A DNA stretch of 64,000 nt from Arsenophonus sp045399315 (GTDB lineage Bacteria; Pseudomonadota; Gammaproteobacteria; Enterobacterales; Enterobacteriaceae). The translations under genes and the position numbers were made by a program. Each line of letters begins with the position of its first letter. Position 1 is the first letter of the stretch. Of the stretch, positions 49,989 to 60,373 are shown piece after piece. The stretch spans positions 40,724 through 104,723 of the forward strand of contig DAYVGO010000007.1 in the NCBI GenBank assembly GCA_045399315.1, read 5' to 3'. A model generated the notes under the pieces. That model was not told where the DNA came from, did no database searches, and saw nothing but the letters and a program-made list of their open reading frames with translations.

Positions 49989-50594
49989 TTAGTGGATTAG
50001 ATTGAAGATATCATAATGTTTTTTATTATTCGTTTTTTTCTGTCGACAAATACAATCGATCAAATGATCGTTAACCATACCGGTAGCTTGCATAAAGGCG
50101 TAACAGATAGTATTACCAACAAATTTAAAACCACGTTTTTTTAGAGCACGTGAAAGGTTATTAGAAATATCCGTATTAGTAGGTATTTCATTCGGATATT
50201 GCCAATGATTAACTTGAGTTTTACCATCGACAAATTGCCAAATAAATTGACTAAAATCATCACCTGATTGGATCATCGTTAAGTAAGCTTGAGCATTTGT
50301 AATAATAGCATTAATTTTTAAGCGATTACGCACGATACACGGTTCTTGCATTAAACGATCAACGTCTTGCTGTGTCATTCTGACAATTTTAGTTGGGTTA
50401 AAGTGGTAAAAACAGTTACGATAGCCAGAACGTTTTTTCAAAATAGTATACCAAGAAAGGCCTGCTTGTTGTCCTTCTAGGCAGAGCATTTCGAATAATT
50501 TCTGGCTATCTTTTTCTACTTTTCCCCACTCTTGATCATGATAGCGAATATATTCCTCATCGTCAGTTACCCAATTACAACGTCGTGGTGTCAT
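49989..50594 (-). CDS. tag: DNA-3-methyladenine glycosylase I
   Basis: Removes 3-methyladenine from alkylated DNA. 201 residues (E. coli 187, with a longer C-terminal tail here). RCNWVTDDEEYIRYHDQEWG holds the zinc Cys and His (Cys6 and His19), EMLCLEGQQAGLSWYTILKKR (about 36-56) the base-flipping helix-hairpin region, RALKKRGFKFVGNTICYAFMQATGMVNDH (about 149-177) the conserved core, and the distal zinc ligands are His177 and Cys181-type residues in NDHLIDCICR. It is the only intact recognisable enterobacterial gene between gmk and glyQ, which suggests that alkylation repair is still under selection. Confidence 0.95.
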   Translation of the reverse strand: MTPRRCNWVTDDEEYIRYHDQEWGKVEKDSQKLFEMLCLEGQQAGLSWYTILKKRSGYRNCFYHFNPTKIVRMTQQDVDRLMQEPCIVRNRLKINAIITNAQAYLTMIQSGDDFSQFIWQFVDGKTQVNHWQYPNEIPTNTDISNNLSRALKKRGFKFVGNTICYAFMQATGMVNDHLIDCICRQKKTNNKKHYDIFNLIH

Positions 50595-51046
50595 GTGTTT
50601 ATTACTCCTATTATGGTATATCAGTCTATTTTCAGATAGTTATAACTTATATGATAGGGATTTTAATCCATATTGTTATCATTTGTGGTGATAATAATGT
50701 CGATAATTTTTTTATGATAGCTTGTTGTCTTAAAGGGTAATTTATCTTGATTGTTGATAATAGATATTTTAATTAAAGATTTTCTTAAATTATAAGCTAT
50801 TTTAGATTTTATAAATTTAATAATAATTTATTGAAATAACTATATTAATACTGTTTTATTAAGATTATTTTTATTTGATTTGTTATTAAAAAATATTAGA
50901 ATTTAAATCTATCATGTATTAGTTAATTGTTTTTTATAAATAATATCTTTCTAATATAAAAATTAATAAATTTACTTTATTAACAAAAGGTTATGATAAA
51001 TATGTGGCTTATAGATTTATTAGTAAGTTATATTTTTTTAGTCATT
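50595..51046. other. AT-rich intergenic DNA between tag and the lipoprotein gene
   Basis: About 450 bases, almost wholly A and T after 50740. No frame, repeat or terminator that I can support. Confidence 0.5.
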
Positions 51047-51439
51047 TTAATTTTTAATAAATGTAATTTGTGCCTGGTTTGCTAAAAACATTTTTTTAAA
51101 TTGCCATTCAATGACAGCAGTTGCTCCCTGTGCTTTCAGTTTATTTTTAACAATGTACCACAAATTAGTATTGTCGGTATAAATAATAATTTTATGAGCG
51201 TTAGCGAGTGCATAATAATAAACTGGCGATGCTTGTTCAGTAGTTACAGGAAAAAATGTTGAGTATTGCCATTTGGTTGGAGTGTTAGCAGAGTTGATTT
51301 TCTGAATATGGTTAATATTCAACAGGACTGAATGATTAAATTCACTAATTTTTTTGTCAAGATCAATAAATGCTGATTGTGGCTGTGAAGCACAATTCGT
51401 TAGAATTATTAATGCCAGCATTGAAAATAGTATTTTCAT
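51047..51439 (-). CDS. Unrecognised small lipoprotein
   Basis: A 130-residue protein from the ATG at 51439 (a GTG three codons earlier is possible). MKILFSMLALIILTNCASQ is a typical lipoprotein signal with lipobox L-T-N-C, so Cys16 should be lipidated. Ser at +3 and no Asp at +2 suggest sorting to the outer membrane. The mature part is mixed alpha-beta (STFFPVTTEQASPVYYYALA, then KIIIYTDNTNLWYIVKNKL) and ends TFIKN. I do not recognise the family. Its frame is intact next to decayed DNA, which favours a real gene. The AGTA repeat starts about 130 bases upstream of its start. Confidence 0.6.
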   Translation of the reverse strand: MKILFSMLALIILTNCASQPQSAFIDLDKKISEFNHSVLLNINHIQKINSANTPTKWQYSTFFPVTTEQASPVYYYALANAHKIIIYTDNTNLWYIVKNKLKAQGATAVIEWQFKKMFLANQAQITFIKN

Positions 51440-51572
51440 GTTAATCACATCTTTTTATTCAACTTTAATTTAACGGATCGGTCCATATTGGATCGTTTAT
51501 TACTACCATATCTTATTTTAAGCTAACACACTAAAGCTTATTGTATTATAAGGTTTAGGTAATTATTTTGAT

Positions 51573-51630
<58 letters not shown>

Positions 51631-51632
51631 TA

Positions 51633-51737
51633 TCATATTTTACTATGATACCATTTAGAAGCTAGTGTTTTTTCTTGAGAAATGAGTTGGTGCTGTTGAA
51701 CAAATACATCGACATTGTTGAGTACTAATTCAGACAT
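51633..51737 (-). CDS. Possible 34-residue peptide or gene fragment
   Basis: An ATG at 51737 opens MSELVLNNVDVFVQQHQLIS, continuing QEKTLASKWYHSKI to TGA. The composition is normal for protein and less AT-biased than the surroundings, so it may be the front of a lost gene. There is no good ribosome site. Function unknown. Confidence 0.25.
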   Translation of the reverse strand: MSELVLNNVDVFVQQHQLISQEKTLASKWYHSKI

Positions 51738-52200
51738 TGTATAGATAAGTAAAATAAATATCTGTTCTTTTGCCGTCTACTACTCAATGAGATTCAGAGT
51801 AATCGGCTACTCAGATTGATTCCAATAATCGGTTTTATAAGTACTTTTTCTTATTCTAAAAAGTGAGTAATAAAGGCAATAATAAAAGTTGGAAAGCAGC
51901 ACAGTTGAATGCAATTTACAAATTAACCAATTAATATAATTAATCTTTTTGGTTTGAAATATAGTTTCTTATATTAATATCAATCTTATTATATTATTGG
52001 CTTGAAGTTGCTTTGGGTCGTTGCAGAGACGATTATTTCCCGCTGGCTCATATTTAGTCGTTATTATTGCTATTCAGCTACTATTCTATTATCTATTTAT
52101 TAAATAGTTATTTATTATTATATTGTTAACAAAAATTAACACATCTTCTTAAAAGAATATATAATAAGAAATCTATTTAATAAATTTAGGATAAATATTG
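51738..52200. other. Intergenic DNA before the toxin pseudogene
   Basis: About 460 bases of AT-rich DNA. No recognisable gene. TTTAGGATAAATATTG before 52201 gives the likely ribosome site (AGGA) of the toxin gene. Confidence 0.45.
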
Positions 52201-55200
52201 ATGAAAGTATCGACTAATTCTTTTAATCAAAATTTATTTTAGTTGATGATAAAGCTAGTAATAAAAAGAAGTTCTTGGAAAAAATAATAGTGAAGAAACA
52301 TTTAATAATATACAATTAGAATTAGTTAGTTTAGATTAAAATAATATTAATGCTAATAAGATTGATTCAATAATAAATCATAGCATTAATAAAGAGCGAG
52401 CGATTAGAGATGCAAATTTATCATCGCTCGATAATTCAAACTTTAAAATTAATGAGCTAATAAATTTAATCAATAGATTAAAAGATAACATTAATATCCA
52501 AATCAATATAAAAGATACTGATGAATATATTAAATTAAAAATATCAAATGATAAAAAATTAGCTTCAGTATTGAAAGATGAACCGCAAATTTATCAATTA
52601 CTAGAAAAGGAGATACAAGACTATGAGAATACTGTTAGAATTTTATTTTTAGTAGAAAAATCAATAATTATAAATCACTTACATCATTTAGGATTTGAAA
52701 TAGATTCAGAACCTCTAACTAGCATAATGGATAAAATTGAAAATTTGCAAATATTATTTTATTATGTGGTGAGGTAAATATAAGTGCATCCAACGAAGGT
52801 TTTAATTCGCAAAAAAAAGCATTAATTAAAGATTTAGATAAATTTATTTTACCAATAAATTTGGCATATGATAAAGTAGAAAATTATTTTTAAGTCTTAT
52901 ACAAACTAATATTAATAGTAAATTTAATAATATATCTTCTACACCTATTGATTTTAATTTATATAACATTTATCAAGAAATAATCAATTTTGATTTTGAA
53001 CATATTGATATTAATGATAAAAAAGAGCTTATAGAAACCATTCATAGAATAAATATAATTACGTGTCTTTTTAATATAAAATATCGTTTTAATAACAACA
53101 ATAATAATAATTTGCTAATTGATGTTATTAATGTTTATGCATTATGGAAAATTTATTCTATTTATGAGACAGATGCACATGCTTTTGGCAGTTTATCGAT
53201 AGAAAATGTTATTAATACAAAGATAGTATATAATTATACTGATGCTAAGAATAATATTCAATATGATACTTTCATTTTTTTGAATGTTTAATCCGTTATA
53301 TAATAGGAATTAATTCTTCTTTAAATAGAAGAAAAAATACTAATATAAAATTTCCAGCAGAATTTCATCCTGAACTGATTAATTATTTTGACGAGGAAGC
53401 ATTAAATTTAAAAAAACAAATTGATATGATAAAAGATATTGATTTATTGAAAGAAAAAAAGATAGTTTACAAAAAAAATGCCAGATCTTGAATCTTATTT
53501 AGCCATGTATTTAGCGCAACAAAGCGAAAATTTTAATGTTAATAATACTACTTTAGATGATCGGGTTGAATTTTGCTATAAAGCTTATTCATTTATCCCA
53601 GAAGTAGGAGCTGCTAACAAACGTTTCCATCCTCCTATCCAGAAGTTTTACACTGTCCGTAAAATTTTATTAGGTAGAGAGAGAAAATGGTTATCTGAAA
53701 ACCCACATTATAAATTAGATGAAGTATTAACTGTATTATACCCTAGTCAATATACAAAACAACTTATTAGAGAAATAAATTCTGCTAATATTCAAAATAG
53801 TTATATTGATAAAATGAAAGTGATTAAACAAGATAGTGATATAAAAAACACATTTTGTGCCTTTTTAGAGCATGTACTAACAACATACGGTAAAAAGAAT
53901 GATTTATACTATTTAATAGAAAATAGTCCTTTATTGCTGGTTTTTCCTGATGAGGATTAAGGGCCGATAACTGACATTGATAAAACTATTTATGCTATTA
54001 ATCCAGAACAAACGCCTATTGCTATAATATCGATTCTTTCTAGCGAATGCCTTCGTTTTTCTTCATTCCGTGATTTTAAAGATTCTATTAATAAAAATAA
54101 CAAGTTAAAAAAATGGTTAAAACAGCATCTTACTAATTACAGTGAATTTAATCCCTTGGAGCTTAAATTGGTTAGAGAAAATTTAGATTACTCTTTTTTG
54201 TTTGAGGATATTATTGATTTTAATATAAAAAAGGAGGATGTATTAATTAGAACTTCTAATGAAGCATTGTTGTTTGAACTGTTTAGCGGTTTAAAAGAAA
54301 TAACATTACCTTACTCTTTTTTAACATTTTTTATGAGTAATCTATTAGGGATTGTATACAGTAGTTTCTTAGCTGCGATTCCCTCTTTTTTACAGGCATC
54401 CATTAGTGATAAAGAAGCTGAGTATAAAACTTATCTAAGAGAAGGGATAATAAGTGTTATTGCTGAAGTTCTTGGTGTCGCTATTACCGAAGTTTTTACT
54501 CGAGCTACCACAAAAGCAGTTGATCATTATTCAAAATATAAGTTTAATAGGAAACGCCTTCATTTTAATGAAAATAAAATGGCAAAATTAATTAAGGACT
54601 TTCAAAAAGATCACTTTAATGTGAATATTACTTTGACACCTGTTGAAAATGAAAATCGATTCTTATTAGAGATTTAATCTAAATTTTATCCAAATAATCT
54701 GACAGTTGATATTCCGGCAGAAAAGTATTTAACTGAACTGCAATTAAATCCGTATACTGCTAAGAAAATTAGTGATCCAATTGAAGAAGATGATTCATCA
54801 ATGATTACTATTACGAAATATATGCTTGACCATGGTATGACCAATATTAGATATCGAGGGATGTATATCTGGAATAATGAGCTAGATGAAAACCCAATAA
54901 GTCATTTTGCTGCAGTTGGAAAAAAGGGGAAAAGGATTATGTTTTTGACTTAACTGCCCATCGTTTTAAAAAAATTGACAATTCTTATTTAAATGGTCCA
55001 CTTATTTTAGAGGAATCAGTATGGGAAGATAGATATCGTTCAGCTTTCTCTGATAAGTTAGTTAAATATAAAGATCTTGCTGGTAAGCAAATGGCAGCGG
55101 GAAATTTTAAGTTACGCTTAAAACAACCTGCTATTAACGTTATTGAAGGAGCTAAAACATTAACCACGCCAGCCTAGTATGTAGATGAACTAAAAACAAA

Positions 55201-56989
55201 GTTAAATATTAAACCATTAATTAGTTATTCTATTAATAGAAATTCACTTCTCAATACAATACATGCAATTGTACTTCATGATGTAAACTATAAAAATAAT
55301 TTAGATTATATTGGTGATGTATTATGTCGTTCTAATATATTAGATAAAGGATATAAGGATTCACTAATACAAGGGGTATCAGTAATAGCAAAAACCCCAA
55401 ATGCAATCAATATACTCGATCCATCGATGCAAATATTACTGAATTACTCGCGAATTAGGTCGGTTGATGAATTGTTACAGATTAAGCCTGGAGAAATCTT
55501 ATTTTTTAATACGTTAGGAGGAAATTCTGTCCACATGTTAGTAAGTTTGGGAAATGTTCTATTTTCTAGTAAAAGAAATAGTCAATTATGTCCTTATCTT
55601 AAAGATAGTAATAGCATTATTATGGCAGAACAGATTAGTCAGTTCGTCGGTGATCAGTTTGAGGGATATGGTTCATCATTAGGCGAATTAAAAGTATATA
55701 CGGCTCAGTCATACGGCAGAAGATCGCCACAAAATTCTCTTAATAATGTAGTACAGCAATCTTTAAAAAAAGAGGAAACCGTATCTGAGTTACCGGAATT
55801 TATGACCAGAATTTTAGAAGATACTGAAGAGTTATCTTCTGAACAAGCAATGATTTTTTGAGAAGATCTGAAGGCGCTCTGAACTTATGACAATAATAAA
55901 ATAAGTGTTAGAAGTTTACTAACAAATACCAAGCAAATAGACAATGTCACACAATTATCGGCGTTACCAGCCGGTCGTTTGGTGCTTTTTTATAGCTCGG
56001 ATTATGAATTAAAAAGTATGATGATAAGTTTAGGAGAAGGTAAATTTGTTATTAGTCATGGTACTCGTATAGGTGTATCGACAAAGCAGTTTAATGATAT
56101 TGTTTCTGTTGATAAATTTGAAGGTATTATGGATGGTAAATTTCACAACGCAAATATCATTTCAGGCTCAGTCAATTTACAACACGTATGGTAAAAGGCT
56201 TTATTAGGTAAAAATTCAATTTTCTCGATTTAGAAGGAGATAAATTATTTATTAAGACGTAGGGAAGACCGTCAATTATAAATTATATGGATAGTTCCGA
56301 ATTTAGTAATATTATTGAAGGGTTAACAATAAAATCCTTTGGTTTTAATAATTGGCAAAAAGTAGAATCTATTGAATTACAAACTCATTTTAGCGCATTC
56401 AGTTTGATGCCTACTGGTCAAGTGTTAGCAAATAAATTAAATAGAAAAGTAACAACACATTCATTTTCACCTCAAAAAGGTTTTGTGATAAATAATCAAT
56501 CATATGTACCAAAACCTAAAATATATGAAGCTGATATTTATCTTAGTGAAGATGATTTAAAATCTGCCAACGAGCAAAGTTTAAAAAATAATCTTTTTTG
56601 ACAGCAGTTATTGTTGTTATTTAGAAATTTAAAGAGATTAGTTGATAGAGAAAAAAGTATTAAGTATGGATTGAATTAAGTAACAGTGTCTCTCATTCTT
56701 GACCTTGCAAGATTAATTTCAAATAAAATAAAGTTAGATGGTTTTTTATCTTTACGTCTAGAAATACTATGGATTTAATGGTGAGGTGTATAAAAATATA
56801 ATTCCAAAACTAAACATGATACCTGGTTTTGCAACAGCTACCAATGGAGATGAATTTGCTAAATTTATGATGAGACTTATTTCATTGTCTGATTATTCAT
56901 TTATTTTAATAGATAAGTTTCTAGAATTAAATATAGCAGCAATTAAAAATTTAAATGAAACTTTGATAGAGGATTATTATTTGAGATGA
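52201..56989 (+). pseudogene. Wrecked giant toxin gene resembling papain-like dermonecrotic toxins
   Basis: One ancestral frame of some 1,600 codons can be followed through about a dozen lesions. A charged helical N-terminus (52201-52880) leads to 53478-53960 with EVGAANKRFHPPIQKFYTV. Two hydrophobic helices lie near 54297-54500 (LTFFMSNLLGIVYSSFLAA and GIISVIAEVLGVAITEVF), as in toxins that cross membranes. At 54685-55140 KYMLDHGMTNIRYRGMYIW, ISHFAAVGKKGK and, after a one-base shift, VFDLTAHRFKK and GPLILEESVWEDRY recall the papain-like domain of Pasteurella multocida toxin and relatives: a His (ISHF) and an Asp (FDLT) about 14 residues apart. The expected Cys is not seen; the place reads EEDDSSMITI. 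Two similar modules follow (PGEILFF...LVSLGNVLF at 55484; AGRLVLFY...MISLGEGKF at 55970), then LPTGQ-like SLMPTGQVLANKLNRKV at 56400. The family is an inference. Confidence 0.5.
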
Positions 56990-57070
56990 TATTTTAATTA
57001 ATATATTGTTTATATAATTAATCTTTACTGAATAACATTTTTTAATTTTTGAAGTATATAAGGTTTTTTC

Positions 57071-58480
57071 ATGATTGAAAATAATTTAACTAAGTCAGTT
57101 TCATCATATTATCAAAAATTAATCAGTCTACTTAATTATTATAAGAGGAGAGTATTACGTCATAAGAAATGATAAATTACTATGAAGCTAGTCAACAGTT
57201 ATTATTTTCTAAAATAGCATATAATAATCCGCGGTTACCTTTTGAAAATGTGGAAATAACTTATTCATTTGAACGTTATAATGATTGTGATGAAATTAAT
57301 GAATTAAAATATGAATAAAAAAACAAATTAAAGAAGCTTTAGAAGCTTGGTCTGATGTCTTTAATATTAAATTTATTGAGGTAGATAAAAATACTACTAG
57401 TGTTATTAGATTTTTTACCACTACTAACATAAAAGATGGAAAATTTTTTTATTTATCAAATGAAGATATGAATTTAGATACCATTCATTGTTTTTTTAAC
57501 TTAAAAAACATCCTCAAGTATTGCAACCTGAAAAGGGCAATTATGGTCGAATGGTATTAGTTCATCAAATTGGACATGTGCTCGGTTTATCTCATCCTGG
57601 GAATCATACTAATATCGTTTCTGAAATTGGATCACCATACTAGTTGCAATGGAAACATAAAAAGTCAACTTATTGGAATGATGCTAATTATCTTGAAGAT
57701 TCAAGCCAATATACTGTTATGAGTAATTGGAGTGAAAAATATACTAATAGTAATTTTGGCGATTTTTATCCTTATACCCCACTCTTATTGGATGATATAA
57801 TAGCTATACAGCAGTTATATGGTGCCAACATGACAGCTAGAAAAGGAGATACTGTATATGGATTCAATGCTAATACGGATAAAGGTTATTATTCAATAAA
57901 TGATGATAATGAAGGTACTATTTTCTCGCTATGGGATGCTGATGGTAACGATACCCTTAATTTTTCTGGTTATCATCAAGATCAACGGATAAATTTGAAT
58001 CCTGGTTAATTTTCTGATGTTGGCGGTTTAAAAGGAAATATATCAATATCAGAAAAAGTAGTTATTGAAAATGCTGTTTGTGATCGAGGAAATGATATTA
58101 TAACCGGGAATGAATTTAATAATATTATTTATGGTGGTTTGGAGCAAGATATACTTTGGGGTGGAAATAATGTAGATCCAACCACGTTTAGTAAAAATAT
58201 AACCAAGATTCATTCATCTGTTCTCTTTGCTGTACCATTTCAAGATCATCTAAATCAAGAACATATAGTGAAAACGAATAATCTCAAGAAATTGCTTTCT
58301 TCTTCCTTAGAAAATGAAACATTGTCTTCTAATACTTTTGTTTATACTGCTTTTGAAGAATCATTACCTATATCACTTGATATGATAATGGATTTCCGAA
58401 CAAACAAAGATAAGATTGATTTGTCGGCAATTAATGCCAGCCATGATATTGCTAGCAATGGTAAAAATTTTATTCATTTG
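57071..58480 (+). pseudogene. 5' part of a broken serralysin-type RTX metalloprotease
   Basis: M10 serralysins are secreted zinc proteases exported by type I systems. The N-terminus (SVSSYYQKLISLLNYYKRR) matches the serralysin start. LEAWSDVFNIKFIEVD, then GRMVLVHQIGHVLGLSHPG (57545-57603) is the zinc site, with Gln instead of the catalytic Glu (HExxH has become HQxxH). VMSNWSEKY is the Met-turn, PLLLDDIIAIQQLYGANM and RKGDTVYGFNANT follow, then WDADGNDTLNFSGYHQDQRINLN, DVGGLKGNISISEKVVIENA and RTX repeats (GNDIITGNEFNNIIYGG). KIDLSAINAS and FIHL close this half. At least six lesions are present. The C-terminal end is missing here and is found at 59938-60096, beyond dppA. Confidence 0.88.
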
Positions 58481-58609
58481 ATGTGAGCGGCAACAGTTGA
58501 TTTATTGTTTAAGGTCGATGATAAAAATATAATTAAATTACAATATCAGTAGCACTATTTAGTAAATCGCTTAAAAAATATAATGAAGTGACAACAGGGG
58601 AAGCTCAAT

Positions 58610-59940
58610 ATGAAATATTTTATGAAGAAGGCAAGGTTTTTGCCTGTTAGTATCATTTTGATTATATTAATTATTTCTACTGATTTGCAAGCAAAAACTT
58701 TAGTTTATTGCTCTGAAGGTTAGTATGAAGGATTGAATTCACAATTATTTGCCTCGGGAACAATTTATGATGCCAGCTCTAGTCCACTTTACAATCGGTT
58801 GGTGGAGTTTCAATTAGGTACAGCAGAGATAAAACCGGTATTAGCTGAACGGTGGCAAGTGAGTGATGATGGAAAAATATATTTTCTATTTTATGTAAAG
58901 GTGTTAAATGGCATACCAGTAAAAACTTTAAACCAAGTCGTGAGTTAAATGCTGATGATGTCATTTATACTTTCATGCGGCAAAAAGATCTCAATCATCC
59001 ATACCATAAAGTTTCTGGTGGCAGGTATGAATATTTTACTGACATAGATATGAATAAAATCATCGAAAAAGTTGATGATTATACCGTGCGTTTTGTTCTT
59101 ACTTGCCCGAAGCACCTTTCTTAGCCGATATGGCAATAGACTTTGCTTCTATTTTGTCGACGGAATATGCTGAACAAATGATGAAAAAAGGTCGGCTGGA
59201 GCAAGTAGATCTTGCTCCAATTGGGACCAGGCCATTCCAGCTAATTCAATATCAGAAAGATTCGCGCATTCTTTATAAGGCTAATCGTGATTATTAGGAG
59301 GGGGGCTAAACCTAAAATCGACCGTTTAGTGTTTTCAATTACACCAGATGCTGCGGTACGGTATGCAAAGTTACAAAAAAAAATGAATGCTAGGTTATGG
59401 CATACCCAAATCCGGCTGATCTGGAGCGTATCAAGCAAAATAAACAAATTGTATTAATGGTGGAATAGCCAGGCCTGAATGTCGGTTATCTTACCTTTAA
59501 TACTGAGAAAAAGCCATTAGATAATGTAAAAGTCTGCCAGGCACTGACAATGGCAGTCAATAAAGATGCCATTATTAAGGCAGTTTACCAAGGTGCAGGT
59601 CAGAAAGCGAAAAATCTTATTTCACCAACAATGTGGGGATATAATCAAGCGATTAAAGATCACCCTTATGATCCAGAAAAAGCAAGAGCTTTACTCAAAG
59701 AGGCTGGTATTGCTGAAGGTTTTACTATCGATATTTAGACAATGCCAGTACGGAGGTCTTATAATCCTAATGCACGACGCATGGCGGAGATGATCCAAGC
59801 CGATTGGCAAAAATCGGTGTCAAAGCGAAAATTGTTAGTTATGAGTGGGGTGAATACTTTAAACGTGCCAAGAATAGAGAGCCTCAAACGGTAATGATAG
59901 GTTGGACGGGGGATAATGGTGATCCCGATAACTTTTTGTG
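58610..59940 (+). pseudogene. dppA: Truncated and broken dipeptide-binding protein DppA
   Basis: Periplasmic binding protein of the Dpp peptide/haem ABC importer, about 535 residues when whole. The ATG has AGGGG upstream. A signal peptide (LPVSIILIILIISTDLQA) is followed by KTLVYCSEG, then TAG. SSSPLYNRLVEFQLGTAEIKP, ELNADDVIYTFMRQ, PYHKVSGGRYEYF, APFLADMAIDFASILSTEYA and APIGTRPFQLIQYQKDSRI can be read, then ALTMAVNKDAIIKAVYQGAG, SPTMWGYNQAIKDHPYDPEKA, and TVMIGWTGDNGDPDNF. There the match to DppA stops (E. coli continues FATLFSC) and serralysin sequence begins. About 20% of the gene is missing. Several shifts and stops are present as well. No dppBCDF follows. Confidence 0.92.
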
Positions 59941-60096
59941 GTCGAATTTCGAGGTGTTCCTGGCGAAACAGTCATATCTTATTAACAATAAAGACCATTT
60001 TTATCGTATCAGTATCAATGCTAATGATGATTTAGAGCCAGATTTTGTTATTAAAGTTGCAGGTGGAATTGTAGCGGCCAATGATTTTATTTTATA
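59938..60096 (+). pseudogene. 3' end of the serralysin gene, separated by dppA
   Basis: GTG GTC GAA TTT starts VVEFRGVPGETVISY, which corresponds to the serralysin stretch FVDHFSGTAGEALLSY; TAA then a one-base shift gives NNKDHFYRISINANDDLEP, then DFVIKVAGGIVAANDFIL and TAA. Serratia serralysin ends PDFLVKIVGQVDVATDFIV. The final D-F-I-L (Asp plus three hydrophobic residues) is the type I export signal of this family. The fragment picks up almost where the 57071-58480 half leaves off at FIHL. Confidence 0.85.
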
Positions 60097-60373
60097 AATG
60101 GCCTTGTTCGGTCATATGAATATGGTTGAATAAAAGTATTACGATAAGACAAATTGAAAATATTTTTTGCTAATAACTTTTGAATTAATTTTCAATGTTG
60201 ATGATTAAGTAGTGATAAGATTAATCAATCAGCTAACTTAAAATCACTAAGGCTTTATGAAACTGTTTTTTCGTGTAAAACGACATCAATGTGTAATTGG
60301 TGCTGCATATCTGTTTGCCAAAGAGTATACTGGACATCTTTTTTAAAATTACAATCTATCGCGCGAATCTAAT

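Noticed and set aside
53090..53120. AACAACAATAATAATAAT run in the toxin remnant as a repeat element
   Set aside because: It encodes a short Asn stretch in the ancestral frame and is too short to call a separate repeat.
58560..58660. Possible serralysin continuation (TTGEAQYEIFYEEGK) overlapping the dppA start
   Set aside because: It looks like the GEALLSY stretch of serralysins, but is about 40 codons too far from FIHL, and the better match is at 59941-59985. Probably chance.
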